Notes: generated by a model not told the origin, from the letters alone. 64,000 bases of DNA from Pseudomonas fluorescens (GCF_902498065.1 NZ_CABVIR010000001.1:1178001-1242000); one strand, 5' to 3'; shown: positions 35,156 through 45,024, counted from the first letter of the stretch. Numbers and translations are program-made.

Positions 35156-36694
35156 ATGAACAAACGCCGTCGGTTGTGCCTCGTGCTGGGCGACCAGTTG
35201 TCCTTTGGCCTGGCTTCATTACAGGAACTCGATGCCGAGTGCGATACGGTGCTGCTGGTCGAGGTCATGGAGGAAGCCAGCCATGTGCCCCACCATCCGC
35301 AGAAGATTGCCTTGATCTTCAGTGCCATGCGCCATTTCGCCAAGGCGCTGCAAGACCAGGGTATACAGGTCGAGTACGTCACCCTGGATGATCCGCATAA
35401 CAGCGGTTCAGTGGCGAGTGAGTTGCGACGCTGGCAACCGCTGTTGCAGGCAGATGAAGTGCACGTCACCGAGTGCGGGGATTGGCGGCTGGAACAGTCG
35501 CTCAAGGACTGTGGCTTGCCCATCCACTGGCACGTCGACACGCGTTTTCTGTGTAGTCGCGCAGCGTTCAGCGCCTGGGCGGAAGGCAAAAAGCAGTTGC
35601 GCATGGAGTTCTTCTACCGCGAGATGCGGCGCAAGAGCGGTTTGTTGCTCAATGGCGATGGCTCTCCGGTGGGCGGCGCATGGAATTTCGATGCCGAGAA
35701 CCGCAAGGCTCTGCCCAAAGGGGTGAAAGCGCCCTACCCGGTCCGCTTCAGCGACGACGCCATCACCCGCGAGGTGCTTGCGCTGGTCAGGGCGCGTTTC
35801 AACCATCACTACGGCGCGCTCGACGACTTCAACTATCCGGTCACCCATGCCGACGCGCAGGCGCTGTGGGCGTATTTTCTGGATTACGGCCTGACAGGAT
35901 TCGGCGACTATCAGGATGCCATGGCCAGCGATGAACCCTTTCTGTTCCATGCGCGTATCAGTGCGGCGCTCAATATTGGCCTGCTGGATCTGCGTCAGTT
36001 GTGCCACGACGTGGAGGCTGCGTATTGGGCGCAGCGGATTCCACTCAATGCCGCCGAAGGGTTTATCCGCCAACTCATCGGCTGGCGTGAATACGTACGG
36101 GGCGTTTACTGGCTGAAAATGCCCGATTACGCCGGCGGTAATCTGTTCGGCAACAGCCGATCACTTCCGGAGTTCTATTGGACGGGCGACACCCGCATGA
36201 ACTGCATGAGCCAGGCGATCGGCCAAAGTTTGAAACATGCCTATGCCCACCATATCCAGCGGCTGATGGTCACCGGCAACTTTGCGCTGCTGTCCGGCAT
36301 CGCGCCGAGCCAGATTTGCGACTGGTACCTGGCGATCTACATGGACGCCTTCGACTGGGTCGAACTCCCCAACACACTGGGCATGGTCATGCACGCCGAC
36401 GGCGGTTACCTGGGCTCCAAGCCTTACTGTGCCAGTGGCCAATATATAAAGCGCATGTCTGACTACTGCCGAAACTGCGCGTACAACGTCAGTGAAAGCA
36501 CGACAGACGACGCCTGCCCTTTCAATTCACTTTACTGGCATTTCCTGATGCGTCACGGCGACCTGCTTCGCAGCAATCAGCGCATGAGCATGGTTTACAA
36601 AAATCTCGACCGCATGACTGAACCCAAGCAGCAAGCGCTCTGGGAGCGGGGCCAGAAATTGCTCGCCAAACTGGATAACGGGGAGTCGTTGTGA
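35156..36694 (+). CDS. phr: Cryptochrome/photolyase with 4Fe-4S cluster, (6-4) photolyase type
   Basis: A 512-residue FeS-BCP photolyase that should repair (6-4) UV photoproducts with FADH- and light. The N-terminal DxxGDQLS-type segment (CLVLGDQLSFGLASLQ) is typical of this subfamily. The four cluster cysteines are present: one in SQICDWYLA and three in YCRNCAYNVSESTTDDACPF. The C-terminal FAD-binding half contains GFIRQLIGWREYVRG and ANWALLSG-like NFALLSGIAPS. It ends 6 bp from the stop of the convergent LysR gene. It is the last gene of a five-gene operon with LitR/PplR-like sites, consistent with light induction. Confidence 0.9.
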   Translation: MNKRRRLCLVLGDQLSFGLASLQELDAECDTVLLVEVMEEASHVPHHPQKIALIFSAMRHFAKALQDQGIQVEYVTLDDPHNSGSVASELRRWQPLLQADEVHVTECGDWRLEQSLKDCGLPIHWHVDTRFLCSRAAFSAWAEGKKQLRMEFFYREMRRKSGLLLNGDGSPVGGAWNFDAENRKALPKGVKAPYPVRFSDDAITREVLALVRARFNHHYGALDDFNYPVTHADAQALWAYFLDYGLTGFGDYQDAMASDEPFLFHARISAALNIGLLDLRQLCHDVEAAYWAQRIPLNAAEGFIRQLIGWREYVRGVYWLKMPDYAGGNLFGNSRSLPEFYWTGDTRMNCMSQAIGQSLKHAYAHHIQRLMVTGNFALLSGIAPSQICDWYLAIYMDAFDWVELPNTLGMVMHADGGYLGSKPYCASGQYIKRMSDYCRNCAYNVSESTTDDACPFNSLYWHFLMRHGDLLRSNQRMSMVYKNLDRMTEPKQQALWERGQKLLAKLDNGESL

Positions 36695-36699
36695 CGGCA

Positions 36700-37602
36700 T
36701 CACTGCCAATGCTCACATAGCTTGACCAGCTCATCGACCACATACCTGACCTTCGGCCGCAGATGCGACACCTTCGGCCACACCGCATGCACATCGACAG
36801 GTTCCGGCTCATACACGTGCAGAACCTCCACCAGCCTGCCCGCTTCGATATCGTCCTGGAACAGGCTGCGTGGCATCTGGCACAAGCCTGTGCCGGCGAC
36901 TGCGGCGAGAATCATGGCTTCGCCATCGCCAATCTGATGGGCTGAGGGTGGCGCGTAACGGACGGTCTCCCCTGCTTGCGTGACTCGCCACGCCAACGGC
37001 TGGCCGCGCCGGTGCCCGACGATGCAACGGTGATGGCTCAGATCTTCCAGTGTTTGCGGAACACCAAAACGCGTCAGGTAGTCGGGGGCGGCACAAATAG
37101 CCCAGCGTTGTCGGGTCAGGCGCCGCGCCACCAGGCCGCTGGTGTCTTGAAGTTCTCCGAAGCGGACCAGTAAATCGATACCCTCCTCGATGGGATCAAC
37201 CAGGTGGTCGGAAAACGTCAGACTCAGCTGCAAAGCCGGGTACTTGTTGGCGATCTCAAACAGCAATGGCGCCACGACCCGACGCCCGAATGCCACAGGA
37301 ATGTCTACTCGCAGGCGTCCGGAGGGCTCACCAACGCCGGGCCCCAATCCGCTTTCTGCAGCACCCATTTCCTCAAGGGCCGTAGAGCACGCCACGAAAT
37401 AAGCCTCACCATCCGCGGTCAGGGAAATCCGGCGAGTGGTGCGATGAAATAGCTGTGTGCCCAAGCGCTCTTCCAGACGCGCAATGGCTTTGCCTACGGC
37501 GGATTTTGACACGCCGAGGCGCTCGGCGGCCTGGGTAAAGCTGCTCGAGCGCGCCGCCACGACGAACGTGATGACCCCTTGAAACGAATCGATAGGTACC
37601 AT
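36700..37602 (-). CDS. LysR-family transcriptional regulator
   Basis: A 300-residue LysR protein of the CrgA/DsdC-like group. The N-terminal HTH reads SFTQAAERLGVSKSAVGKAIARLEERLG; the effector domain follows, with DIPVAFGRRVVAPLLFEIANKYP. It diverges from the tautomerase/monooxygenase/nitroreductase operon, whose first start is 161 bp away, so that operon is the likely target. The intergenic region is AT-rich and has two TTATAG words 15 bp apart (about 37627-37647), which might be part of its operator. The inducer is unknown. Confidence 0.9.
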   Translation of the reverse strand: MVPIDSFQGVITFVVAARSSSFTQAAERLGVSKSAVGKAIARLEERLGTQLFHRTTRRISLTADGEAYFVACSTALEEMGAAESGLGPGVGEPSGRLRVDIPVAFGRRVVAPLLFEIANKYPALQLSLTFSDHLVDPIEEGIDLLVRFGELQDTSGLVARRLTRQRWAICAAPDYLTRFGVPQTLEDLSHHRCIVGHRRGQPLAWRVTQAGETVRYAPPSAHQIGDGEAMILAAVAGTGLCQMPRSLFQDDIEAGRLVEVLHVYEPEPVDVHAVWPKVSHLRPKVRYVVDELVKLCEHWQ

Positions 37603-37763
37603 GCGGGCTCGATAATTGTAGAGTTTATAGCTACCCAGATTATAGTTTTAGGTCGTTTATCGCCAGAAGACTCAACAGTAATATGGGCTCCAGTCATGCA
37701 ACGGTGCAGATCGTGATCGCACGTCGCGCACCTGATCATCAATGCCCAAAAAAGGACACCCTC

Positions 37764-37961
37764 ATGCCCGTCGTACGAGTGAGCTGGTTCGAAGGTAAAG
37801 AACACGCGCAAAAAGCCGCTGTTGCCGCAGACATCACCGCAAGCATCGTTAAACACACCGGTACAGATGCCAACTACATCTACGTCATTTTCGAGGACGT
37901 TGCGGCGTCGGATTGGGCTGGCGCCGGCAAACTGTTCGGGGACGCGCCCGAGAAATCCTGA
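37764..37961 (+). CDS. 4-Oxalocrotonate tautomerase family protein
   Basis: A 65-residue tautomerase. It starts Met-Pro (MPVVRVSWFEG), so the catalytic N-terminal proline is present after Met removal, and ITASIVKHTGTDANYIYVIFEDV follows the 4-OT fold. ATG 37764 has AGGA 8 bp upstream; in-frame codons before it are not family-like. It begins an operon with the ABM-fold and nitroreductase genes. 4-OT proteins isomerise enol/keto acids in aromatic meta-cleavage and related routes; the substrate here is open. Confidence 0.8.
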   Translation: MPVVRVSWFEGKEHAQKAAVAADITASIVKHTGTDANYIYVIFEDVAASDWAGAGKLFGDAPEKS

Positions 37962-38046
37962 TCCCCATCAGCATCGAATGCATCGGCTTGGCCCGCGATG
38001 CATCCTCAACAGGCTTTTCATGAAGCTTCTGACGCAAAGGCTACTC

Positions 38047-38400
38047 ATGCACCCTCATATTTCTTGCCTGTTCTCCCTCGCGGTAAAGCCCGAAGCATTT
38101 GCAGAATTCAAGGCGCTGATCTCGACTATCGTGGCAGCTACCCGAACCGAGCCGGGCACCCTGGTTTACGAATACAGCGTCAACGAAGACAACAGCACCG
38201 TTCACATCCTTGAACGCTATAACGCCGATGCCGTCGTCAGTCACGTAGACACCACCTTCGCACCGTTCGGCAAACGCTTCCTTGAACTGTGCAGCGTGAC
38301 CAGCCTTGTGGTCTACGGCACACCGAATGCACAAGTCCGTAAACGCCTGGACCCGTTCGGCGCGGTCTACATGACCCCTTTTGACGGCTTCAGCCGCTGA
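38047..38400 (+). CDS. Antibiotic-biosynthesis-monooxygenase (ABM) fold protein, putative quinol monooxygenase
   Basis: A 117-residue ferredoxin-like ABM protein (HISCLFSLAVKPEAFAEFKALISTIVAATRTEPGTLVYEYSV...). The pattern EPGxLxYEY and the following HILERYNAD are characteristic of YgiN-like quinol monooxygenases or heme-degrading relatives. ATG 38047 is chosen; an ATG at 38020 in the same frame would add 9 residues, and Shine-Dalgarno evidence is weak for both. It lies 85 bp after the tautomerase and 72 bp before the nitroreductase, same strand. Confidence 0.75.
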   Translation: MHPHISCLFSLAVKPEAFAEFKALISTIVAATRTEPGTLVYEYSVNEDNSTVHILERYNADAVVSHVDTTFAPFGKRFLELCSVTSLVVYGTPNAQVRKRLDPFGAVYMTPFDGFSR

Positions 38401-38472
38401 GTTCAACGAAGGCGCAGACTCGACGGCAACCACCGGGACTGCGCACATCCCCTTCCCTGCACAGAGATCCCC

Positions 38473-39087
38473 ATGTCCGTTATTGCTGAAATTATCAAGT
38501 CCCGAATTTCCGCCAACAGTTATGACACTGAACGTGAGTTGACCGATCAACAGGTTACTGACCTGATCGATCTGGCCACACACGCCCCTTCGGCCTTCAA
38601 CCTGCAAAACTGGAAGTTTCTGGCCGTTCGCAGCACCGAAGCAAAGGCGCGCTTGCTGCCATTGGCCTACGGTCAACAGAAAGTCATGGATGCTGCCGTG
38701 ACCTTCATTGTCTGTGGCACTCTCAATCCCCATGAAACCCTGCCTTTAGCCCTGAGACCGACACTGGATGCAGGGATCATTGATCAGGCGATCTACGACA
38801 TGTGGGTTGGCGCCGCTCAAGGCATGTACCAGAACAACCCGCAGTTACAGCGCGACGAAGCGATCCGCTCAGGTTCGCTGGCGGCCATGACCCTGATGCT
38901 CGCGGCCAAAGGACAAGGCCTTGTTTCGACACCCATGATCGGGTTCGACCCGTCGGCAGTGGCGCAAGCATTCGGTCTTTCTACTACGGAGATCCCGGTG
39001 ATGTTGATCACCGTTGGCTACCCTGGCTCGGCCAACTGGCCGCAAAAACCTCGTAAAGCCGTTAACGAGGTTTTGCAGTTCGTGTAA
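38473..39087 (+). CDS. Nitroreductase family protein
   Basis: A 204-residue FMN-dependent nitroreductase-fold protein. The FMN-binding start (KSRISANSYD, THAPSAFNLQNWKFLAVRS) and the closing segment GYPGSANWPQKPRKAVNEVL are family-typical. It likely reduces quinones, nitroaromatics or an enone with NAD(P)H. It is the third gene of the tautomerase operon and converges on nahG. A link to salicylate metabolism is possible but rests only on position. Confidence 0.85.
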   Translation: MSVIAEIIKSRISANSYDTERELTDQQVTDLIDLATHAPSAFNLQNWKFLAVRSTEAKARLLPLAYGQQKVMDAAVTFIVCGTLNPHETLPLALRPTLDAGIIDQAIYDMWVGAAQGMYQNNPQLQRDEAIRSGSLAAMTLMLAAKGQGLVSTPMIGFDPSAVAQAFGLSTTEIPVMLITVGYPGSANWPQKPRKAVNEVLQFV

Positions 39088-39151
39088 GCGAATGCTGCCA
39101 GCGATAGCCAGAGCTGCGGGACGGTCCCTGCGTACTTGTCGGTGAAGTTCT

Positions 39152-40435
39152 TCAGGCGAGTGCTCGCCAACCCAATTGGGCACGAGCCTCTTGAAGATCG
39201 GATTGCATATCGTGATTCCACAACCAGTCGAAACGCTCGGCGAGGGTTTTGCTCAGCAACTGTTCGTTATCGGCCACAGCCGGATCACGCAGTTCATAAA
39301 GCTCCCCGGCTTCCCAGGAGCTACGCTGCACACGGCAGGCACGGGGACGACGGATGACGTCGTAAGCCGCGAGCACCGCTTGTGGCTGGCTGTCCAGGAC
39401 CTGCGGGTCGGCCAGCAATCGTGCCAGAAGCCAGGCATCTTCCAGGCCCTGACCTGCGCCAGCGCCCTGGTGCGGCAACATGGCGTGCGCCGCATCGCCG
39501 ATCAAACCTACGCGGCCGTGCACGTAGCCTGGCAATTCATCGAGCTCATGCAGCGCCCAAAGAGTGGGGGCTGGAATGCATTCGAGCAGTACCCGTGCAG
39601 CGTCTCCCCAATGATTGAAGACAGAAAGCATTTCTTCCTGGCTGGCATTACGCACCCATGGCGAATCGCTCGGCCAGGCTGGATCAGGGCGACTGCGATC
39701 GGAAATGAAGGCCACGACGTTGATCAGCCGGCCTTGCTTGACCGGGAATGTGAGGATGTGTGCGTCGAGCCCCAGGTACATCTGCGGGACGTCGATCAAG
39801 TGCTCATCGATACCCCGAGCTCGGTACGCCGCACGCAGCTGTTGGCTGTCGATCATCCCGCGGTAAGCGCAGGTACCACTGAAACGCGGTGCCACCAGGG
39901 GGTGGCCAAGACCGTTGAGAACATGATCACGAATGGAAGACTTGATACCGTCCGCGGCGATCAACAGGTCGCATCGATGCTCAGTACCATCGGTAAACAG
40001 TACGCGAGCCTGCTCGGCATCCTGTTCCACGCTGACGGCGCGCTTGCCGAACTGGGCGATCCCTTCGGGCAACTGGCTGGCCAGAGCATCGAGGAAGTCA
40101 GCACGGTGTACCGACGACTGCCCTACCCCTTCGGCCACGCTAGCGCCTAGATAGCCGGCATCTTCACCACGGCGCCATTCGAACCAGATGTCCTGCCAGG
40201 GGGCCTGCGTCTGGTCGGCAATCTTGCGGTAGGGTTCGGCAATACCCAGACCCGCAATGGCACGCACGGCATTCGCGCCGAAAGAGACACCCGCGCCGAC
40301 CTCGCCAAACGCGGGTGCCGATTCGAACAACTGCACGTTCAGGTGGGAATGACGGCACAGGTCCAGGGCCAGAGCCACGCCGGCAATACCGCCGCCAACA
40401 ATGCCGATTTGCAATTTGGATTGAGAAGTACGCAT
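39152..40435 (-). CDS. nahG: Salicylate 1-monooxygenase
   Basis: A 427-residue FAD monooxygenase converting salicylate with NADH and O2 to catechol and CO2. The FAD motif is GIVGGGIAG, the DG motif is LLIAADGIKSSIR and the GD motif is VGLIGDAAHAMLPHQGAGAGQGLEDA. Along its length it agrees closely with the NahG sequence of plasmid NAH7 as I remember it, including WFEWRRG, GVGQSSVHRADF and CAYRGM. It follows the MFS gene on the same strand, and a NahR-type box lies in the 176-bp gap. No catechol dioxygenase is in the window, so the product must be handled elsewhere. Confidence 0.9.
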   Translation of the reverse strand: MRTSQSKLQIGIVGGGIAGVALALDLCRHSHLNVQLFESAPAFGEVGAGVSFGANAVRAIAGLGIAEPYRKIADQTQAPWQDIWFEWRRGEDAGYLGASVAEGVGQSSVHRADFLDALASQLPEGIAQFGKRAVSVEQDAEQARVLFTDGTEHRCDLLIAADGIKSSIRDHVLNGLGHPLVAPRFSGTCAYRGMIDSQQLRAAYRARGIDEHLIDVPQMYLGLDAHILTFPVKQGRLINVVAFISDRSRPDPAWPSDSPWVRNASQEEMLSVFNHWGDAARVLLECIPAPTLWALHELDELPGYVHGRVGLIGDAAHAMLPHQGAGAGQGLEDAWLLARLLADPQVLDSQPQAVLAAYDVIRRPRACRVQRSSWEAGELYELRDPAVADNEQLLSKTLAERFDWLWNHDMQSDLQEARAQLGWRALA

Positions 40436-40527
40436 AGCAAGTTACCCATGAGGCTGATTGTTATTGGAGTCACCAAATCATCGCCATCCGAGCGCTATTG
40501 ATAAATACCGCAACTCTCATACATGCC

Positions 40528-40542
40528 ATCACGCATATGAAT
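40528..40542 (-). promoter_or_regulatory. NahR binding-site candidate upstream of nahG
   Basis: On the minus strand ATTCATATGCGTGAT fits ATTCA-N6-TGAT, the spacing of NahR sites at the nah and sal promoters (consensus recalled as ATTCAyGCTnnTGAT). It lies about 95 bp upstream of the nahG ATG, with room for a promoter between. Confidence 0.5.
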
Positions 40543-40611
40543 ATTGCTTTTCAGGACGATCGATCATTGGCCAGACGAGTTCTTCCTTGAGCTCGCCTTT
40601 TTCTGCAATCG

Positions 40612-41952
40612 TTACTGCGGCACGGGGTGTTTGGATGAAGCAGCCTGGCGGCCTGGAGAGTTCTGAATCAGAAACACCAGAATAGCGATGGCCCCTATCA
40701 GTCCAGGTACGGCGAAGATCAGAAAACTCGCCTGCAGCGGCAATGATGAAGCGTGCAGTGCGCCTCCTAACAATGGACCGATGATGGCTCCGGTGCGACC
40801 GACACCCATCGCCCAACCCAGCCCTGTAGAACGTATGTGCGCGGGGTAATACTGCACCGTGCAAGCGTTGGCCAGGATCTGCGTGCCAATGGTGCAGGCC
40901 CCGGCTATCGCGATGAGCACGTAAAGAATCGGTAACGGCGCCTTGAGCGCCAGCAGGCTCAGGGCTAGCGCTCCGCAGCTGAAAAACGCGAACAAGACTT
41001 TGGCGATTCCAATACGGTCCCCCAACCATCCACCGGCCACCGCGCCAATAATCGCGCCGACGTTTAGCGCCACCAGAAACGCCAGGCTTGAGTTCAATCC
41101 ATAACCTGCGGCAGTCATGAGTTTTGGCAGCCAGGAACTCAATGCATACACCATCAGCAAACAACAGAAAAACGCCAGCCACAGCATGAAGGTGTTCAAC
41201 TTGCGCCCGTCCTGGAACAGCTGCGCAATCGACACAGTCGTGCCTTTGGCGACCATCTGGTTCAGTTGGTCATTTGCGCTTGGTTGATAAGACGGTGCAG
41301 CTTGTGCCAACAGGTTTTGGGCCTTGACGGTCTGCCCGGTGCGCAAAAGAAAATCCATCGACTCTGGCAATTGGCGGATCAGAAAGGGCAAGGCCAACAG
41401 AGGAATCAGCGCTACATAAAACACCGCTTGCCATCCCCACTGTGGGATCAGCACCATGCCCAGGCTCGCCGACAGCATTCCGCCTAACGAGTAGCCACTG
41501 AACATGATTGCGACCAACGTGCTACGGGATTTCTTTGGCGCGTACTCGTTCATCAACGCGACCACGTTGGGCATCACCCCGCCGATGCCGAGGCCGGCGA
41601 TGAACCGGCAAAGCGCAAACGCCTCGGGGCTCTTCGCCAAGCCGTTAATCGCTGTGACTGCGCTGAAGATGGCGACACACATCATGATGGTTTTTCGCCG
41701 GCCTATACGATCCGACAGTGAACCGAAAAACAACGCACCCAACATCATGCCCACCAGCGCACAGCTGCCTAACGCGCCCGCCTGTAATGAACTGAGCCCC
41801 CACTCGGCCATCAGTGAGGGCAATACGACCCCATAGATGACCAGATCGTAACCGTCGAAAATGATGATCAGCGCGCACCAGAACAGCACGCGCGCATGGA
41901 AGGCATTGAAACGTGCCCCGTCAATCAGGGCTGAGACATCAATCGTACGCAT
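40612..41952 (-). CDS. MFS transporter, aromatic acid:H+ symporter (AAHS) family
   Basis: A 446-residue 12-helix carrier of the PcaK/BenK group. Helix 1 has DGYDLVIYGVVLPSL, the family signature; the loop 2/3 motif is GSLSDRIGRRKTIM, and the second-half copy is GWLGDRIGIAKVL. It lies between nahR and nahG, so salicylate or a close aromatic acid is the expected substrate. A 7-bp perfect hairpin lies in the leader about 30 bp before ATG 41952. It may share transcription with nahG, but the 176-bp gap with its own NahR box suggests a separate promoter for nahG. Confidence 0.85.
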   Translation of the reverse strand: MRTIDVSALIDGARFNAFHARVLFWCALIIIFDGYDLVIYGVVLPSLMAEWGLSSLQAGALGSCALVGMMLGALFFGSLSDRIGRRKTIMMCVAIFSAVTAINGLAKSPEAFALCRFIAGLGIGGVMPNVVALMNEYAPKKSRSTLVAIMFSGYSLGGMLSASLGMVLIPQWGWQAVFYVALIPLLALPFLIRQLPESMDFLLRTGQTVKAQNLLAQAAPSYQPSANDQLNQMVAKGTTVSIAQLFQDGRKLNTFMLWLAFFCCLLMVYALSSWLPKLMTAAGYGLNSSLAFLVALNVGAIIGAVAGGWLGDRIGIAKVLFAFFSCGALALSLLALKAPLPILYVLIAIAGACTIGTQILANACTVQYYPAHIRSTGLGWAMGVGRTGAIIGPLLGGALHASSLPLQASFLIFAVPGLIGAIAILVFLIQNSPGRQAASSKHPVPQ

Positions 41953-41982
41953 GGCATCGCTCTTCTTGTCATTGTTATAGAG

Positions 41983-42004
41983 CCGGAGGATCTGATGCCT
42001 CCGG
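41983..42004 (-). promoter_or_regulatory. Hairpin in the leader of the AAHS carrier gene
   Basis: CCGGAGG and CCTCCGG are a perfect 7-bp inverted repeat with an 8-base loop, about 30 bp upstream of the start codon. The surrounding gap (41953-42289) holds the divergent promoters of the carrier and nahR; I found no good NahR box in it. Confidence 0.35.
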
Positions 42005-42289
42005 AAATTGCGCGGTGCCCAATGGTGTTACGCAGAGCGTTCAGCACTGGACATGGATTCGATGATGGGCAAACGATCGACGGTGATAAATGCAGCCAGA
42101 TGAATAGGCATTATTTCGAACGTGAATAAAGATCGAAGGGGAGCAAAACCCACATCGATTTCACGATGGACGCAGCGGTCTGGCACTTGTTAGGCTTTGG
42201 CGCTTGCAGCGGCAATTTCAGCGCGGTGCAGGCCCCACAACGGGCAAGAATCTATCGCCGCTATGGCCGCGTAATCTGCACGAGGCGTT

Positions 42290-43192
42290 ATGGAATTACG
42301 TGAGCTGGATCTCAATCTGCTTCTGGTGTTCAACCAACTGCTGATTGACCACCGGGTATCAACAGCGGCGGATAGCCTTGGGTTGACCCAGCCCGCTGTC
42401 AGCAACGCGTTAAAGCGACTGCGTGTCACCTTGAACGACGAGCTGTTCGTTCGCACCTATCAAGGAATGGAGCCCACGCCCTACGCCCGGCAGTTGGCTG
42501 AGCCGGTTGCACTGGCCATCCAGACCTTACGTGATGCACTGGGCCGACAGGACACGTTTGATCCGCTCAACTGCAATCGTCGATTTACGATGGCGATGAC
42601 CGATATTGGTGAAATCTACTTCATGCCGCGGCTGATGGACGCGCTGGCTGAACGCGCTCCGGGCTGCTCGATCAGCACGTTGCGCAACACCTCCGATACC
42701 TTGGCCGAAGGGTTGCAAAACGGTGCAATCGACCTCGCCGTTGGTTTACTGCCGCACCTGCAAGCCGGATTTTTTCAGCAGCGCCTGTTTCACCATCGCT
42801 ATGTCTGCATTTGCCGTAAGGACCACCCGGCTACCAAGGAGCCATTAACGCTTGAGCGTTTTTGCAGTTTTGACCACGTCCGGGTCGTAGCGGCGAACAC
42901 GGGGCACGGCGAAGTCGATACGTTTCTGGCCCGGGCCGGCATCGAGCGCAAGATACGCCTCGAGGTTCCCCATTTCGTCGCAGTCGGTCACATACTTCAA
43001 CGCACCGACTTAATGGCAACCGTGCCTGAACGATTCGCCAGCAGTTGCGAACAACCCTTTGGGCTTGCGGTTCTACCGACGCCAGTGGAACTGCCTAACA
43101 TCGAAATAAATCTGTTCTGGCATGCGCGCTATAACAAGGACCCCGCCAATCGTTGGCTTCGCCAGCTGATGTTCGAACTGTTTTCTGATTGA
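42290..43192 (+). CDS. nahR: LysR-family regulator, NahR-like
   Basis: A 300-residue LysR regulator very close in sequence to NahR (from memory): MELRELDLNLLLVFNQLL at the N-terminus, HTH LGLTQPAVSNALKRLR, FVRTYQGMEPTPYA, TDIGEIYFMPRLMD, and the C-terminus NRWLRQLMFELFSD. NahR activates nah/sal operons in response to salicylate. It diverges from the aromatic-acid carrier and lies two genes from nahG. The carrier and nahG are the likely targets. It converges on the chemoreceptor gene downstream. Confidence 0.9.
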   Translation: MELRELDLNLLLVFNQLLIDHRVSTAADSLGLTQPAVSNALKRLRVTLNDELFVRTYQGMEPTPYARQLAEPVALAIQTLRDALGRQDTFDPLNCNRRFTMAMTDIGEIYFMPRLMDALAERAPGCSISTLRNTSDTLAEGLQNGAIDLAVGLLPHLQAGFFQQRLFHHRYVCICRKDHPATKEPLTLERFCSFDHVRVVAANTGHGEVDTFLARAGIERKIRLEVPHFVAVGHILQRTDLMATVPERFASSCEQPFGLAVLPTPVELPNIEINLFWHARYNKDPANRWLRQLMFELFSD

Positions 43193-43220
43193 GGCGTGCC
43201 CTCGGCCCCAGCCATTTCTA

Positions 43221-43239
43221 CGTCTGCGCCAGGCAGACG
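43221..43239. terminator. Hairpin between nahR and the chemoreceptor
   Basis: CGTCTGC and GCAGACG form a perfect 7-bp stem with a 5-base loop in the 79-bp gap between convergent genes. There is no clear T-run on either side, so it is a possible bidirectional terminator only. Confidence 0.4.
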
Positions 43240-43271
43240 CGGTACTCATTCCAAGCGCCGCGCAGGGCGAG

Positions 43272-44945
43272 TCAAATTTTGAATTGCCCCAGCAAGCTTT
43301 GCAGACGATTACCGATCATATGCAACTCATCAACTGTCTTGACCCCGATCTGAGTCTGGTTGGCGACGCTGTCAATTGCGCGCGCGATCTGATGCACCCC
43401 GCGGTTGATCTCTTCGGCCACCGAGGTCTGCTCCTCTGCCGCGGCGGCGATTTGCGCGTTCATTGCATTGATGGTTGCGATCAGTTCGACGGTGTTGCCC
43501 AGAAACTCACCCGCCTGATCAGCCTGCGCGTTCGCGTCTTGTGCGGCTTGCGTGGATTGGTGCATTGCACTGACTACGCCACCCGTAGTGCTCTTGAGAC
43601 GCTCAACCATCGCCTGAATTTCCTGGGTACTGCGCTGAGTCCGACTGGCCAAAGCTCGCACCTCGTCAGCCACCACCGCAAACCCGCGCCCGGCAGCACC
43701 GGCACGGGCAGCTTCAATGGCCGCATTCAGTGCCAGTAGATTGGTCTGTTCGGCTATCGAGCGAATGACGTCCAGCACGGTGACAATAGAAGTGACATCG
43801 TTTTGAAGACTCTTCATGGCGAGGCCACTCTCATCAAGCTCAACGGTCAGTGCCTGAATTCGAGTAATGCTGCCATTGACTATTTGCCTGGCGTGTCGGG
43901 AGTGCCTGTCGGTCTCGACAGCAGCGTCTGCAGCATTTTGCGCGCTGACCGATACTTCTTGCGCAGCAGACGACATCTCGTTGATGGCCGCGGCCACCTG
44001 GTCGGTTTCCTGGCGCTGCTCATCCATAGCGCGGTCAATCTGTCTGCTCTGCTCGGCCACATGGCTCACAGATCCATTCAACTGCTCGCTCATGGCGACG
44101 ATCTGGCTGACGAGGCTGTGAATCTTTTCGATAAACGCGTTGAACGAACCGGCAAGTTGTCCCAGCTCATCCCGACTGACAAGCGGCAGACGCCGGGTCA
44201 GATCCCCCTCACCTGCTGCAATCTCGTCAAGATGGGTTCGGATCAGGTTCAAGGGGCGCAAACTGCGCTTGACCAGCAGTAGAGTCAGTACCCCGATCAT
44301 GCCGACCAGCACCGAAGCGATGATGGCAATGCTGTACATCAAGCTGCGCACCCGCAGATCAACATCGGCCCGCACCTTGGCAACCTGGACTTCAATACTG
44401 TCCAGGTTAATTGCGGTAACTACGACCATGTCCCACTTGGGCAAATAAAAACTATAGGCGAGCTTCGGCACCACCTTGTCGGTATTGACCACACCACCTG
44501 AATAGGTGACGAAGTGCGTCTCATTTTTTGCCGCTGCGACCATTTCGCGGTTCAAGTAAATCCCGTTGATGTCTTTGCGATCACTCATATTGGTCCCGAC
44601 TCCTTCGCTGCTGTCACCGCGAAACAGGCGTATAACCTGGCTGTCATAACCGATGAAATAACCGTCATCACCATACTTCACTTTCGACAAGCGGCTGATC
44701 GCTAAGGCTCGGCTGGAGGCATCTCCGGAAGCGGCTCGATCATAAAGTTCGGCTACGGAAGTGCGAGCAATGCTCGCGTAATCCTTGAGCCGAGTGCGGC
44801 CCTCTTCAAGCAATCGCTCGCGGGTCTGAGCGACTTCTTGCTCGGCCTGGGACTGCAAAGTGCCGCGAGTGCTCAAACCTGAAACCAGCGCAAACAACAT
44901 CACTGGTAATAAGGTCAGCAACAGTATTTTGGTTTTTAACGACAT
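43272..44945 (-). CDS. Methyl-accepting chemotaxis protein with single Cache sensor
   Basis: A 557-residue chemoreceptor. It has TM1 ([16 protein letters not shown]), a periplasmic sensor of about 160 residues with a Cache-type DGYFIGYD and [18 protein letters not shown]2 ([21 protein letters not shown]), a HAMP region and a methyl-accepting domain with the tip [27 protein letters not shown]. No C-terminal pentapeptide is present. ATG 44945 has AAGGAATTC upstream; a GTG 15 bp earlier is less likely. It lies just after the porin and tricarboxylate transporter genes on the same strand, so an organic-acid ligand is plausible. Confidence 0.9.
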   Translation of the reverse strand: MSLKTKILLLTLLPVMLFALVSGLSTRGTLQSQAEQEVAQTRERLLEEGRTRLKDYASIARTSVAELYDRAASGDASSRALAISRLSKVKYGDDGYFIGYDSQVIRLFRGDSSEGVGTNMSDRKDINGIYLNREMVAAAKNETHFVTYSGGVVNTDKVVPKLAYSFYLPKWDMVVVTAINLDSIEVQVAKVRADVDLRVRSLMYSIAIIASVLVGMIGVLTLLLVKRSLRPLNLIRTHLDEIAAGEGDLTRRLPLVSRDELGQLAGSFNAFIEKIHSLVSQIVAMSEQLNGSVSHVAEQSRQIDRAMDEQRQETDQVAAAINEMSSAAQEVSVSAQNAADAAVETDRHSRHARQIVNGSITRIQALTVELDESGLAMKSLQNDVTSIVTVLDVIRSIAEQTNLLALNAAIEAARAGAAGRGFAVVADEVRALASRTQRSTQEIQAMVERLKSTTGGVVSAMHQSTQAAQDANAQADQAGEFLGNTVELIATINAMNAQIAAAAEEQTSVAEEINRGVHQIARAIDSVANQTQIGVKTVDELHMIGNRLQSLLGQFKI

Positions 44946-45024
44946 CTTGAATTCCTTCACCCAATCCTATGAAGCCGCTGGCGAAAACGCGGCCAGCGAA
45001 CGTCGCTTGGCCGCGTTCATGGGA

